A stretch of DNA of 64,000 nucleotides from Pseudomonas syringae (GCF_021605415.1 NZ_WKEQ01000007.1:124001-188000); one strand, 5' to 3'. Numbered from the stretch's first letter, positions 8,353 through 17,898 are shown. The notes: a model not told the origin generated them from the letters alone. Numbers and translations: made by a program.

Positions 8353-9252
8353 TTAGAGCGGTTTGCTGCCGACGCTGACGCCCATTGTGTGGCTAGCGCC
8401 CGGCGCCAGATTCACCACGTCGTCCATCACGTTCGCCGTCTCAATGCACAGCATGCGCTGCCAGCCATCGTTATCCATGTCGGCCAGCGCGGCGGCGCGG
8501 TCGTTCCATGGGTTCCAGATCACCGCCGTACGCGAACCGGTAGCCGTCAGCACAATGCGTCGCTCCCAGGCCGGATCGACGATGCTCAGTTGTGGTGGAG
8601 CATCGAGGTAGATGCGGTCGGTCTCTCCGGCAAAATGCAGAGCACTTTGCTGACGGGTGGTTTTCCAGTCATCCAGCGTCTCGATGTAATTCAAACCATC
8701 CACGCCATCGACATGCACATTGCGCACATCACTGACCGCGAAGTAAGTGTGCAGCGCCTGGCTCAGGCTGACGCTGTCACTGCCACGGTTATGGCTGGTC
8801 AGGCTGAAACTCAGTTGCTCGGACAAATGCAGGGTCAGGGTCAGATCGACCTGATGCGGCCAGCCCGGCAGGCCACCTTCGGGGTAAGGCAGCTTGAATT
8901 CGACCTTTACGCCGTCAACCTCCGATTCAATACCTCCCAGCTCCCAATCCATCGCCCGCACCAGACCATGCGCGGGTGCCGGTTGCTCGCCGGTGTACAT
9001 GGCCTGCACGCTCTGCGGGTTGCGTTCGAACTTGCCGAACCACGGCCAGCACACCGGCACACCGGCGCGAATGCTTTTGCCCGTCTTGAAGTCGGCCTTG
9101 TCGTTGAGCCAGATGATCGGCGGCTGGCCGTCGATCTGATAACTGAGGATATGCGCGCCTTGCTGGGCCACCAGCACTTCGGCCTGACCGTGGCGGATGC
9201 GCCAGCAGTTCAGTTCATCCAGTTTGATGGCTTCGACATTGGGCGTGTTCAT
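8353..9252 (-). CDS. D-hexose-6-phosphate mutarotase (YeaD-like)
   Basis: This is a 299-residue aldose-1-epimerase superfamily protein. It probably interconverts the alpha and beta anomers of glucose-6-phosphate or related sugar phosphates in the cytoplasm. Visible family blocks are GAHILSYQIDGQPPIIWLND, RAGVPVCWPWFG, PAHGLVRAMDW (a conserved His/Arg region) and VWNPWNDRA near the C-terminus. Length fits the YeaD group. GAGAG lies about 9 nt before the ATG. The thioesterase gene lies 73 nt upstream on the same strand, so the two may share a transcript. The exact substrate is inferred from the family. Confidence 0.92.
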   Translation of the reverse strand: MNTPNVEAIKLDELNCWRIRHGQAEVLVAQQGAHILSYQIDGQPPIIWLNDKADFKTGKSIRAGVPVCWPWFGKFERNPQSVQAMYTGEQPAPAHGLVRAMDWELGGIESEVDGVKVEFKLPYPEGGLPGWPHQVDLTLTLHLSEQLSFSLTSHNRGSDSVSLSQALHTYFAVSDVRNVHVDGVDGLNYIETLDDWKTTRQQSALHFAGETDRIYLDAPPQLSIVDPAWERRIVLTATGSRTAVIWNPWNDRAAALADMDNDGWQRMLCIETANVMDDVVNLAPGASHTMGVSVGSKPL

Positions 9253-9325
9253 GAGACGGCTCTCGATCAGTATCGTGGACGACTATCGACCGCAAAACGG
9301 CCGCGAGGTTTAACGCGGCGCCGTT

Positions 9326-9730
9326 TCAACGGGCTCGCGGCGGAACCGAGCGGGTGCGACCGCTGCCGTCGATGGCGACGAACACAAACACGGCTTCGGT
9401 GACTTTGCGCCATTCGCTGGACAGCGGATCGTCGCTCCACACTTCGACCATCATCTGGATCGAGCTGCGGCCGATTTCCAGGGTCTGGGTATAGAAGGAC
9501 AATTGCGCGCCGACGGCGACAGGCACGAGAAACGCCATGCGGTCGATGGCGACCGTTGCTACACGGCCACCGGCAACACGGCTGGCCATTGCGGTGCCGG
9601 CCAGATCCATTTGCGCGACCAGCCAGCCGCCGAAAATATCGCCGAAGCCGTTGGTTTCGCGAGGAAGTGCGGTGATTTGCAGGGCCAGGTCGCCTTGCGG
9701 GATCGGATCTTCTTGTTCGAGTTCTATCAT
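9326..9730 (-). CDS. Acyl-CoA thioesterase (hotdog fold, YciA-like)
   Basis: This is a 134-residue single-hotdog protein expected to hydrolyse acyl-CoA esters. The diagnostic segment is NGFGDIFGGWLVAQMDLAG, which carries the catalytic Asp of the YciA/BFIT class, followed by TVAIDRMAFLVPVAVGAQL. The C-terminus is short and charged. The ribosome site is weak (AGAGG well upstream of the ATG at 9730). It reads toward the mutarotase gene. The preferred chain length cannot be read from the sequence. Confidence 0.93.
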   Translation of the reverse strand: MIELEQEDPIPQGDLALQITALPRETNGFGDIFGGWLVAQMDLAGTAMASRVAGGRVATVAIDRMAFLVPVAVGAQLSFYTQTLEIGRSSIQMMVEVWSDDPLSSEWRKVTEAVFVFVAIDGSGRTRSVPPRAR

Positions 9731-10093
9731 GCCGGGGGGCCTCTGACCCGTGACGCTTCGTGGGTATTGCGGGTGGTAGCCGTCTTCAGGAAAAACGATT
9801 CAGCACCGAACATACACGTTCGTCACGTTTTTCATAAGGCGCCTAAAGGGAAACTCTGCGAAACCGACTGACAACGGCCAGCAACGTTTTCGCACAGCAA
9901 CCCCCTACAAACCGGAGCAAGGTTGCGAGTATATCGATCGATAGACTCCGAGACGACCGTCGGGTTCTGCTTTTGACCGTCAAATACGCGTATCCATGTG
10001 CTTTTTCGAACAATTTGCTATCTTGCCGAACCCGCCCGAGCCGCAGCCAGCGTTGTTGTGGCGGCAGATCCGACTATAAGAGAAGCCCTTGCC
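9731..10093. other. Divergent intergenic region, thioesterase / MFS gene
   Basis: About 360 bases without a gene. An extended -10-like TGCTATCTT (10016-10024) could drive the MFS gene with a leader of about 65 nt; its -35 is poor. A TTGACC hexamer at 9973 has no partner at usual spacing. No RNA gene, repeat or operator was recognised. Confidence 0.35.
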
Positions 10094-11392
10094 ATGACCC
10101 CAGCGCCCTCGAGCATCGCGCAGCCCGGCCAACCCGCACGTCCGTTGACCCGTAACGACTACAAGACTCTGTCGCTGTCCGCCCTCGGTGGCGCGCTGGA
10201 GTTTTACGATTTCATCATCTTTGTTTTCTTCGCCACCGTGGTCGGCAAGCTGTTCTTCCCGGCCGACATGCCCGAGTGGCTGCGCCTGATGCAAACCTTC
10301 GGCATCTTCGCCGCCGGTTACCTCGCGCGGCCGCTGGGCGGCATCGTGATGGCGCACTTCGGCGATCTGTTGGGCCGCAAGAAAATGTTCACCCTGAGCA
10401 TCTTCATGATGGCCGTGCCGACCCTGATCATGGGCCTGCTACCGACCTACGCGCAGATTGGCATGTGGGCGCCAATCCTGCTGCTGTTGATGCGGGTGAT
10501 TCAAGGTGCGGCCATCGGCGGTGAAGTGCCGGGCGCCTGGGTCTTCGTTTCCGAACACGTGCCGCAGCGGCACATGGGCTACGCCTGCGGGACGCTCACC
10601 AGCGGCCTGACCGCCGGCATCCTCCTTGGCTCACTGGTCGCCACGGCGATCAACAGCATCTATACGCCAGTGGAGGTCGCGGATTACGCCTGGCGGATTC
10701 CGTTCTTGCTCGGCGGTGTGTTTGGGCTGTTTTCGGTCTACCTGCGTCGCTGGCTGCACGAAACCCCGGTGTTCGCTGAACTGCAATTGCGCAAGGCACT
10801 GGCCGAAGAAGTGCCGCTGCGTGCCGTGCTGCGTGACCATCGCGGGGCGATTGCGATCTCGATGCTGCTGACCTGGTTGCTGTCCGCCGGCATCGTCGTG
10901 GTGATCCTGATGACCCCGACCGTGCTGCAAACGGTCTATCACTTCTCGCCGACCGAGTCGTTGCAAGCAAACAGTCTGGCGATTGTGTTCCTGAGCATCG
11001 GCTGCATCATTTCCGGCGCGCTGGCGGATCGCTTCGGTGCCGGCCGCGTCTTTGTGTTTGGTTGCCTCGGCTTGTTGATCAGCTCCTGGACCTTCTATCA
11101 CAGCCTCGCCGATCACCCGAACTGGCTGTTCCCGCTGTATGCGTTGACCGGTTTTCTGGTCGGCACCATCGGCGCGGTGCCGTACGTGATGGTCAAGGCG
11201 TTCCCGCCCGTGGTGCGCTTTAGCGGGTTGTCGTTCTCCTACAACGTGGCCTACGCGATCTTCGGCGGCCTGACGCCGATGGTGGTCAGCCTGTTGCTGA
11301 AGGAAAGCCCGATGGGGCCTGCCTACTATGTGGCGGTGCTGTGCGGGATGGGCATGCTGGTGGGGGCGTGGCTCTGGAAGAGGGGTCGCTGA
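10094..11392 (+). CDS. MFS transporter, metabolite:H+ symporter type
   Basis: This is a 432-residue inner-membrane transporter with about twelve hydrophobic segments. The start at 10094 gives MTPAPSSIAQP, preceded at distance by a purine-rich stretch (agagaag). The segment LGGALEFYDFIIFVFFATVV opening the first helix and RPLGGIVMAHFGDLLGRKKM (motif A) are typical of the metabolite:proton symporter branch that includes ProP and ShiA. The substrate is unknown. It lies directly upstream of pstS, as in P. aeruginosa, but a REP pair and a Pho box separate them, so it is probably not part of the phosphate operon. Confidence 0.92.
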   Translation: MTPAPSSIAQPGQPARPLTRNDYKTLSLSALGGALEFYDFIIFVFFATVVGKLFFPADMPEWLRLMQTFGIFAAGYLARPLGGIVMAHFGDLLGRKKMFTLSIFMMAVPTLIMGLLPTYAQIGMWAPILLLLMRVIQGAAIGGEVPGAWVFVSEHVPQRHMGYACGTLTSGLTAGILLGSLVATAINSIYTPVEVADYAWRIPFLLGGVFGLFSVYLRRWLHETPVFAELQLRKALAEEVPLRAVLRDHRGAIAISMLLTWLLSAGIVVVILMTPTVLQTVYHFSPTESLQANSLAIVFLSIGCIISGALADRFGAGRVFVFGCLGLLISSWTFYHSLADHPNWLFPLYALTGFLVGTIGAVPYVMVKAFPPVVRFSGLSFSYNVAYAIFGGLTPMVVSLLLKESPMGPAYYVAVLCGMGMLVGAWLWKRGR

Positions 11393-11420
11393 TCCAGAAT
11401 CCTGTCTGGATTCACCGTCC

Positions 11421-11489
11421 CATCGCGAGCAGGCTCACTCCTACATTTGGAACGCGTTTCAATTGTAGGAGTGAGCCTGCTCGCGATGG
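11421..11489. repeat. REP pair, inverted outward-facing copy
   Basis: catcgcgagcaggctcactc and its inverted partner (gagtgagcctgctcgcgatg) lie around a short AT-rich spacer. The arms are swapped relative to the copy at 785-875. It lies between the MFS gene and the pstS promoter. Confidence 0.88.
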
Positions 11490-11526
11490 GGGCGCCGCGA
11501 ATCATCCGGTAAAACTCGATACTGGC

Positions 11527-11555
11527 CTTTCATCCAATTGTCATATTTCAGCCAT
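11527..11555 (+). promoter_or_regulatory. Pho box upstream of pstS
   Basis: CTTTCAT-CCAA-TTGTCAT-ATTT-CAGCCAT reads as three 7-base half sites at 11-bp spacing, close to the PhoB consensus CTGTCAT-N4-CTGTCAT. It ends 67 nt before pstS, leaving room for a -10 and leader. It indicates induction by phosphate limitation through PhoB. Confidence 0.8.
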
Positions 11556-11622
11556 AGAGTGTTCACACGGCCTGCTGATACTTGGCCCCGACTTAACACA
11601 CCCTATCTGCTAGGAGTAAGGC

Positions 11623-12621
11623 ATGAAACTGAAGCGTTTGATGGCGGCAATGACCTTTGTCGCTGCTGGCGTTGCGACTGCCAACGCGGTTGCCGCTGTT
11701 GACCCTGCTATCCCGAGCTACACCAAAACCACCGGTGTGTCGGGCAACCTGTCCAGCGTTGGTTCCGACACTCTGGCCAACCTCATGACCCTGTGGGCCG
11801 AGAACTACAAAAAGGAATACCCGAACGTCAACATCCAGATTCAGGCCGCCGGTTCTTCGACCGCGCCACCTGCGCTGACTGAAGGCACCGCTAACCTGGG
11901 CCCGATGAGCCGCAAGATGAAGGATAACGAGCTGCAAGCCTTCGAAACCAAATATGGCTACAAGCCAACCGCTATCCCGGTTGCCGTGGACGCCCTGGCT
12001 GTATTCGTACACAAGGACAACCCGATCAAGGGGCTGACCATGGAGCAAGTTGACGCGATCTTCTCGTCCACTCGCCTGTGCGGTGCTAAAACCGACGTGA
12101 AAACCTGGGGCGACCTGGGTGTGACCGGCGACCTGGCGAACAAGCCGGTTCAGCTGTTCGGTCGTAACTCGGTATCGGGCACCTATGGCTACTTCAAAGA
12201 AGAAGCCCTGTGCAAAGGCGACTTCAAGCCAAACGTCAACGAACAACCTGGTTCGGCTTCGGTCGTGCAGTCGATCAGCTCCTCGCTGAACGGCGTTGGT
12301 TACTCGGGTATCGGCTACAAGACCGCAAGCGTGAAAACGGTAGCGCTGGCCAAGAAAGGCAGCACCGATTTCATCGAAGACACCGAAGAAAACGCCCTGA
12401 ACGGCAAGTACCCGCTGTCGCGTTTCCTCTACGTTTACGTCAACAAAGCCCCGAACAAGCCTCTGGCCCCGCTGGAAGCCGAGTTCGTGAAACTGGTGCT
12501 GTCGAAACAGGGCCAGGAAGTGGTTGTGAAGGACGGTTACATCCCGTTGCCAGCCAAGGTTGCTGCCAAAGCACTGGCTGACCTGGGTCTGCAAGAAGGC
12601 GGCGCTGTCGCCAAGAAGTAA
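11623..12621 (+). CDS. pstS: Phosphate ABC transporter, substrate-binding protein
   Basis: PstS captures phosphate in the periplasm for the PstCAB transporter. The 332-residue protein has a signal peptide ([23 protein letters not shown]...). It carries phosphate-binding loops typical of the Pseudomonas branch: [31 protein letters not shown] and [23 protein letters not shown] precedes the ATG. A terminator-like hairpin follows the gene, so pstS may be made in excess of pstCAB, as is common for binding proteins. A three-repeat Pho box lies upstream. Confidence 0.97.
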   Translation: MKLKRLMAAMTFVAAGVATANAVAAVDPAIPSYTKTTGVSGNLSSVGSDTLANLMTLWAENYKKEYPNVNIQIQAAGSSTAPPALTEGTANLGPMSRKMKDNELQAFETKYGYKPTAIPVAVDALAVFVHKDNPIKGLTMEQVDAIFSSTRLCGAKTDVKTWGDLGVTGDLANKPVQLFGRNSVSGTYGYFKEEALCKGDFKPNVNEQPGSASVVQSISSSLNGVGYSGIGYKTASVKTVALAKKGSTDFIEDTEENALNGKYPLSRFLYVYVNKAPNKPLAPLEAEFVKLVLSKQGQEVVVKDGYIPLPAKVAAKALADLGLQEGGAVAKK

Positions 12622-12659
12622 CAAATTGAGTCAAAGGTGAACGCCACCGGACTCAGGTG

Positions 12660-12691
12660 AAAGGCCGGATCTGCCCGCAGACCGGCCTTTA
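12660..12691 (+). terminator. Hairpin after pstS
   Basis: AAGGCCGG and CCGGCCTT pair around an inner CTGC/GCAG helix. The T tract after it is short. It may partly end pstS transcripts or stabilise their 3' ends. Confidence 0.7.
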
Positions 12692-12753
12692 CACACCTCA
12701 AATTTTTGATCCTCTGCCAGCCCCGCTGGCGGTGGATTTGCTGCGTCACTGCA

Positions 12754-12771
12754 TTGTCATCTTTCTGTCAT
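12754..12771 (+). promoter_or_regulatory. Pho box upstream of pstC
   Basis: TTGTCAT-CTTT-CTGTCAT is a near-perfect PhoB site. It ends only 22 nt before the pstC ATG, leaving just enough room for a -10 (around TAGGGT, 12783-12788). PstCAB can therefore be induced independently of pstS. Confidence 0.85.
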
Positions 12772-12793
12772 ACAGGATCGCTAGGGTGAGCGC

Positions 12794-15076
12794 ATGAATG
12801 ATCTGGCCAATTCCCAAATGACTACGAATCCTCCCAAGCGCATTGATTTCAATACGCCTGAGCTGCAACGCAAGCGCCGCATTCGCGCGCTCAAGGATCG
12901 CTTCACTCGCTGGTACGTCCTCGTTGGCGGTCTGGCGGTGCTGGCAGCCATCACCCTGATTTTCTTCTTCCTCGCTTACGTGGTCGCGCCACTGTTTCAG
13001 GGTGCTGACCTGACGGCGAAAGACTCGATCACTCCGGCCTGGATGCAGGACGCCGGCAAGCCGCTGATGATTTCGCTCGAAGAGCAGAATCAGGTGGCCA
13101 TGCGCGTTTCCGACAAGGGCCAGGCGTTGTTCTTCGATATCGACAGTGGCGCTGAACTGAAGCGCGTCGATCTGCCGCTGCCGGCAGGTAGCACCGTGAC
13201 CTCCATTGGTGAAGATCAGCCAGGTCATCCGCTGGTGGCCGTGGGTCTGTCCAATGGTCAGGCGCTGGTGTTCCGTCACACCTATAAAGTCAGCTACCCC
13301 GATGGCAAGAAAACCATCACCCCGGCCATCGAATACCCGTACGGCGAGGCGCCAATCGCGCTGAACGAAGCCGGGGGTGCGCTGGAGCATGTGAGCCTCA
13401 ACGCCACCGATACGACGCTGATGCTCGTGGGTTCGACCGGTTCGCAACTCAATGTGCTGTCGCTGACCAGCGAAGAAAACATGATGACTGGCGAAGTCAC
13501 CAACGAGCAGAAGCGTATCGATCTGCCGCAAATGACTGAGCCGGTGAAAAACATCTTCGTCGACCCGCGCCAGCAATGGCTTTATGTGGTCAACGGTCGT
13601 GCCCAGGCCGACGTATTCAGCCTGCGCGACAAGAGCCTCAACGGTCGCTACAAACTGCTGGAAAACGCCGATGCTGAAGTCACTGCGACCACCCAATTGG
13701 TGGGCGGTATCTCGCTGATCGTCGGTGACTCCAAGGGCGGGCTGGCCCAGTGGTTCATGGCCCGCGACCCTGATGGCGAGCAGCGCCTGAAGCAGATTCG
13801 TACGTTCCAGATGGGCAAGTCGCCGATCATTGAGATTACCGCCGAAGAGCGCCGCAAGGGCTTCCTCGCGCTGGATGCCAGCGGCAAGCTCGGCGTGTTC
13901 CACAGCACCGCGCACCGTACTTTGCTGGTTGATCAGGTCGTTGAGGGCCAGGGCCTGTTCGGTCTGTCGCCGCGCGCCAACCGAGTGATCGTCGAGGCTG
14001 GCGGCAAGCTGCAACCGCTGCTGCTTGATAACCCGCACCCGGAAGTTTCCTGGAGCGCGCTGTGGAGCAAGGTCTGGTACGAAAACTACGACGAACCTAA
14101 GTACGTCTGGCAATCGACTGCGGCCAACACCGACTTCGAACCGAAGCTGAGCCTGTCGCCACTGACCTTCGGCACCCTGAAAGCCGCGTTCTACGCGATG
14201 CTGCTGGCCGCTCCACTGGCCGTTGCCGCCGCGATCTACACCGCGTATTTCATGGCCCCGGGCATGCGCCGCAAGGTCAAGCCGGTGATCGAACTGATGG
14301 AAGCAATGCCGACGGTGATCCTCGGTTTCTTCGCCGGTCTGTTCCTCGCGCCTTATGTCGAAGGGCATTTGCCGGGCATCTTCAGCCTGCTGATGTTGCT
14401 GCCGATTGGCATTCTGGTCGCCGGTTTCGCATTCAGCCGTCTGCCTGAGTCGATCCGCCTGAGAGTTCCGGATGGCTGGGAAAGTGCGTTGCTGATTCCG
14501 GTGATCCTGTTTGTGGGCTGGCTGTCGCTGTACATGAGCCCGTTCATGGAGAACTGGTTCTTCGGCGGTGACATGCGCATGTGGATCTCCCACGACCTGG
14601 GCATCACCTACGACCAGCGCAATGCACTGGTGGTTGGCCTGGCCATGGGTTTCGCGGTGATCCCGAACATCTACTCGATCGCTGAAGACGCCGTGTTCAG
14701 CGCACCGCGTGGCCTGACCCTGGGATCCCTGGCCCTCGGTGCCACGCCGTGGCAGACCATGACCCGCGTGGTGATCCTCACCGCCAGTCCGGGCATCTTC
14801 TCGGCGCTGATGATCGGCATGGGCCGTGCGGTCGGTGAAACCATGATCGTGCTGATGGCTACGGGTAACACCCCGGTCATGGAAATGAACCTGTTCGAAG
14901 GCCTGCGCACCCTGGCCGCCAACGTCGCGGTGGAAATGCCCGAATCGGAAGTCGGCGGCAGCCACTACCGCGTGCTGTTCCTCTCGGCGCTGGTGCTGCT
15001 GTTGTTCACCTTCGTCATGAACACCCTGGCAGAACTGATTCGTCAGCGTCTGCGCAAGAAATACTCGTCGCTTTAA
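12794..15076 (+). CDS. pstC: Phosphate ABC transporter permease PstC, long form
   Basis: PstC is one half of the phosphate channel in the inner membrane. At 760 residues it is more than twice the E. coli length. After a cytoplasmic N-terminus and one membrane helix (about residues 38-62) comes a periplasmic insert of roughly 350 residues. The conserved permease core lies at the C-terminus, with the EAA-type loop DAVFSAPRGLTLGSLALGAT. This long form is what I recall for Pseudomonas PstC. AGGGTGA precedes the ATG. pstA follows after 16 nt. Expression is probably PhoB-driven. The insert has no recognised domain; its stretches of short strands suggest a beta-propeller-like sensor, which is only an inference. 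Confidence 0.96.
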   Translation: MNDLANSQMTTNPPKRIDFNTPELQRKRRIRALKDRFTRWYVLVGGLAVLAAITLIFFFLAYVVAPLFQGADLTAKDSITPAWMQDAGKPLMISLEEQNQVAMRVSDKGQALFFDIDSGAELKRVDLPLPAGSTVTSIGEDQPGHPLVAVGLSNGQALVFRHTYKVSYPDGKKTITPAIEYPYGEAPIALNEAGGALEHVSLNATDTTLMLVGSTGSQLNVLSLTSEENMMTGEVTNEQKRIDLPQMTEPVKNIFVDPRQQWLYVVNGRAQADVFSLRDKSLNGRYKLLENADAEVTATTQLVGGISLIVGDSKGGLAQWFMARDPDGEQRLKQIRTFQMGKSPIIEITAEERRKGFLALDASGKLGVFHSTAHRTLLVDQVVEGQGLFGLSPRANRVIVEAGGKLQPLLLDNPHPEVSWSALWSKVWYENYDEPKYVWQSTAANTDFEPKLSLSPLTFGTLKAAFYAMLLAAPLAVAAAIYTAYFMAPGMRRKVKPVIELMEAMPTVILGFFAGLFLAPYVEGHLPGIFSLLMLLPIGILVAGFAFSRLPESIRLRVPDGWESALLIPVILFVGWLSLYMSPFMENWFFGGDMRMWISHDLGITYDQRNALVVGLAMGFAVIPNIYSIAEDAVFSAPRGLTLGSLALGATPWQTMTRVVILTASPGIFSALMIGMGRAVGETMIVLMATGNTPVMEMNLFEGLRTLAANVAVEMPESEVGGSHYRVLFLSALVLLLFTFVMNTLAELIRQRLRKKYSSL

Positions 15077-15092
15077 ACAAAGGTAGAAGTCT

Positions 15093-16763
15093 GTGAAACA
15101 GAACTCCCTGAAAGGATGGTTCAAGAGCGGCGCCCCGGGCGTCTGGATCAGCGGTGGCGCGGTGTCCATCGCGGTCATCATGACCATTGGCCTGCTGGCG
15201 GTGATTGCCGTGCGTGGTCTGGGTCACTTCTGGCCGGCGGATCTGATCCATGCCAGCTATGACGTACCGGGCCAGGCCAATCACCTGGTGGTCGGCGAAG
15301 TGGTACAGAAAGAAGAAGTGCCGCGTGCCCGCCTGAAAAGTGCTGGTTTGCCAGTGCCGGACGAAGGTCCGGAGTTCATGACCCGCGAGCTGATCAAGGT
15401 CGGCAACCGTGACCTGAACGGCAACGACTTCACCTGGATCGTCGGCGAGTGGCTGACCAACCAGAAGACGCCGCTGGAACTGATGGCGCTGGAGCGTCGT
15501 GAGTGGGGCAACTTCTACGGCTATCTGGTCAACGTCAAGCAGGACGGTAAGGTCATCGCCGAGGGCGAAGCCGCATGGCCTGAGCTGCAGGCGCGGATCG
15601 ACCGTGTGAACGGACTTGCCAAGCAACTGAAGTCGCTGGAAAAGACCGACATCGGTGCGATCAACGCAGGGCTGGAACGTATCCGCCTGCACGGTCGCAA
15701 ACTGGAACTCGAAGGCAAACTCGACGCCACCGCACAAGCGGACATGGAATCCGAGCGCGCCGAGCTGAACGCGCGTTATCAAGACATCGAAGCGCGTCTG
15801 GCCGACCTGCATGCGCAGTTCAACCGCGATGCCCTGACGGCTCGCGATGCCAACGGTAAAGAGATTGAAATCGGTCTGGGCAAAGTGGTTCATGCCTACC
15901 AGCCGAACGCCATGAGCACCTTCACCAAGGTGGGTTTCTACTTCAGCAAGATCTGGGAGTTCCTCTCGGATGACCCGCGTGAAGCGAACACCGAAGGCGG
16001 GATCTTCCCGGCGATTTTCGGCACCGTGATGATGACCCTGATCATGGCGATGATCGTCACTCCATTCGGCGTACTGGCGGCGGTGTACCTGCGTGAATAC
16101 GCCAAACAGAACACCCTGACGCGGATCATCCGTATCGCGGTGAATAACCTGGCGGGCGTTCCGGCGATCGTTTACGGCGTATTTGGTCTGGGCTTCTTTG
16201 TGTATGTGTTGGGTGGTTCGGTCGACCGCTTGTTCTTCCCCGAAGCACTGCCGGCACCGACCTTCGGTACGCCGGGCCTGCTCTGGGCTTCATTGACCCT
16301 GGCGCTGCTAGCGGTGCCGGTGGTGATCGTGGCCACTGAAGAAGGTCTGGCACGAATCCCGCGCACCGTGCGTGAAGGCTCGTTGGCCCTCGGCGCGACC
16401 AAGGCTGAAACGCTGTGGAAGATCGTGATCCCGATGGCCAGCCCGGCCATGATGACCGGCATGATCCTCGCCGTGGCCCGTGCCGCCGGTGAAGTGGCGC
16501 CGCTGATGCTGGTGGGCGTGGTGAAGCTGGCGCCGTCGCTGCCGGTGGATGGCAACTACCCGTACCTGCACCTGGATCAGAAGATCATGCACCTGGGCTT
16601 CCACATCTATGACGTCGGCTTCCAGAGCCCGAACGTCGAAGCGGCGCGGCCGCTGGTGTACGCCACGGCGTTGTTGCTGGTGCTGGTGATCGCGACCTTG
16701 AACCTGTCAGCGGTCTACATCCGTAACCACCTGCGTGAAAAGTACAAAGCACTGGACAGTTGA
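15093..16763 (+). CDS. pstA: Phosphate ABC transporter permease PstA, long form
   Basis: PstA is the second permease subunit, paired with PstC. It starts at a GTG (15093) with AAAGGTAGAAG upstream and gives 556 residues. Like PstC it is enlarged: after the first membrane helix (about residues 21-45) a periplasmic region of about 250 residues includes a probable coiled coil rich in Glu, Leu and Arg (about 170-240). The six-helix permease core follows, with the signature GLARIPRTVREGSLALGATK in the cytoplasmic loop that contacts PstB. It is part of the pstC-pstA-pstB operon. Confidence 0.96.
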   Translation: MKQNSLKGWFKSGAPGVWISGGAVSIAVIMTIGLLAVIAVRGLGHFWPADLIHASYDVPGQANHLVVGEVVQKEEVPRARLKSAGLPVPDEGPEFMTRELIKVGNRDLNGNDFTWIVGEWLTNQKTPLELMALERREWGNFYGYLVNVKQDGKVIAEGEAAWPELQARIDRVNGLAKQLKSLEKTDIGAINAGLERIRLHGRKLELEGKLDATAQADMESERAELNARYQDIEARLADLHAQFNRDALTARDANGKEIEIGLGKVVHAYQPNAMSTFTKVGFYFSKIWEFLSDDPREANTEGGIFPAIFGTVMMTLIMAMIVTPFGVLAAVYLREYAKQNTLTRIIRIAVNNLAGVPAIVYGVFGLGFFVYVLGGSVDRLFFPEALPAPTFGTPGLLWASLTLALLAVPVVIVATEEGLARIPRTVREGSLALGATKAETLWKIVIPMASPAMMTGMILAVARAAGEVAPLMLVGVVKLAPSLPVDGNYPYLHLDQKIMHLGFHIYDVGFQSPNVEAARPLVYATALLLVLVIATLNLSAVYIRNHLREKYKALDS

Positions 16764-16771
16764 TACGAATC

Positions 16772-16859
16772 CTGTGGGAGCTGGCTTGCCAGCGATTGCA
16801 TCATCGCGGTGTAACTGGCAGACCAAGTCGCCTGCATCGCTGGCAAGCCAGCTCCCACA
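16772..16859. repeat. REP pair, GCTGGCTTGCCAGC type
   Basis: cctgtgggagctggcttgcc and ggcaagccagctcccacaa are inverted around a spacer. It lies inside the pst operon, between pstA and pstB, where it may shape mRNA stability. Confidence 0.9.
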
Positions 16860-16946
16860 AGGGTCGGCGCAGCCATAGATTTGAGTAACCCATTGGCTAT
16901 GCCAGTGGTTCATAGAACCGAATTTGTTAGCACAGGGGAGCCTCCC

Positions 16947-17780
16947 ATGCAGCACGAAGCACACACCCACGGCATCAACATGTCAGCGTTGGGTCGCGAC
17001 AAGCAGAGCCTGAATCTTGAGCAGGAAACCGTGGCCATTGAAGTCCCGGGTTTGAATCTGTTCTACGGCGATAAACAAGCGCTGTACGACGTCAGCCTGA
17101 ACATCCCGAAACAGCGCGTGACCGCGTTCATCGGCCCGTCTGGCTGCGGCAAGTCCACACTGCTGCGTACCTTCAACCGCATGAACGATCTGGTTGACGG
17201 CTGCCGTGTTGAAGGCGCGATCAACCTGTACGGCAACAACATCTATCGCAAGGGCGAAGACGTTGCCGAACTGCGTCGTCGCGTCGGCATGGTGTTCCAG
17301 AAACCCAACCCGTTCCCGAAAACCATCTACGAAAACGTGGTTTACGGTCTGCGCATTCAGGGCATCAACAAGAAACGCGTTCTCGACGAAGCAGTCGAGT
17401 GGGCGTTGAAAGGCGCGGCACTGTGGGACGAAGTCAAAGACCGTCTGCACGAATCGGCCCTCGGTCTGTCCGGTGGTCAGCAACAACGTCTGGTGATCGC
17501 GCGCACCATCGCCGTGGAACCGGAAGTGCTGCTTCTCGACGAACCGTGCTCGGCCCTCGATCCGATCTCGACCCTGAAGGTTGAAGAGCTGATCTACGAG
17601 CTGAAATCCAAGTTCACCATCGTTATCGTCACCCACAACATGCAGCAGGCGGCGCGGGTGTCCGACTACACGGCGTTCATGTACATGGGCAAACTGGTGG
17701 AATTCGGCGACACCGATACTCTGTTCACCAATCCGGCCAAGAAGCAGACCGAAGACTACATCACGGGGCGGTACGGCTAG
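16947..17780 (+). CDS. pstB: Phosphate ABC transporter ATP-binding protein
   Basis: PstB powers phosphate import. The ATG at 16947 gives 277 residues. Present are Walker [10 protein letters not shown], the Q-loop FQKPNPFP, the ABC signature [14 protein letters not shown], Walker [14 protein letters not shown] and the switch His in IVTHNM. GGGGAG lies 9 nt upstream. The N-terminal extension of about 45 residues before the ABC domain includes a His-containing stretch and is longer than in E. coli. It belongs to the pst-phoU unit; a repeat lies between it and phoU. Confidence 0.97.
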   Translation: MQHEAHTHGINMSALGRDKQSLNLEQETVAIEVPGLNLFYGDKQALYDVSLNIPKQRVTAFIGPSGCGKSTLLRTFNRMNDLVDGCRVEGAINLYGNNIYRKGEDVAELRRRVGMVFQKPNPFPKTIYENVVYGLRIQGINKKRVLDEAVEWALKGAALWDEVKDRLHESALGLSGGQQQRLVIARTIAVEPEVLLLDEPCSALDPISTLKVEELIYELKSKFTIVIVTHNMQQAARVSDYTAFMYMGKLVEFGDTDTLFTNPAKKQTEDYITGRYG

Positions 17781-17787
17781 CCGCACA

Positions 17788-17882
17788 GCTGCAAGCCGCA
17801 AGCTTCAAGCGGCAAGAAAGATGCGGTGCGATATCAGGACTTATACATAACTGCTTGAAGCTTGCAGCTTGAAGCTTGCAAC
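17788..17882. repeat. Intergenic CAAGC-rich inverted repeat, copy 1
   Basis: gctgcaagccgcaagcttca at the left and a block of aagcttgcagcttgaagctt at the right are imperfect inverted arms. The inner part reads gcaagaaagatgcggtgcg. A relative sharing that inner part lies between phoR and phoB (23695-23765). It is not related to the REP units. Confidence 0.75.
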
Positions 17883-17898
17883 TTTCGCGGAGCGAACA

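Noticed and set aside
9973-9996. TTGACC with TATCCA as a promoter for the MFS gene
   Set aside because: Only 12 bases separate the hexamers, too few for a normal promoter.
12746-15187. 813-codon open frame antisense to pstC
   Set aside because: It is a product of GC-rich third positions in pstC; its sequence is Gln/His/Arg-rich with no family resemblance, whereas the sense frame has clear permease motifs.
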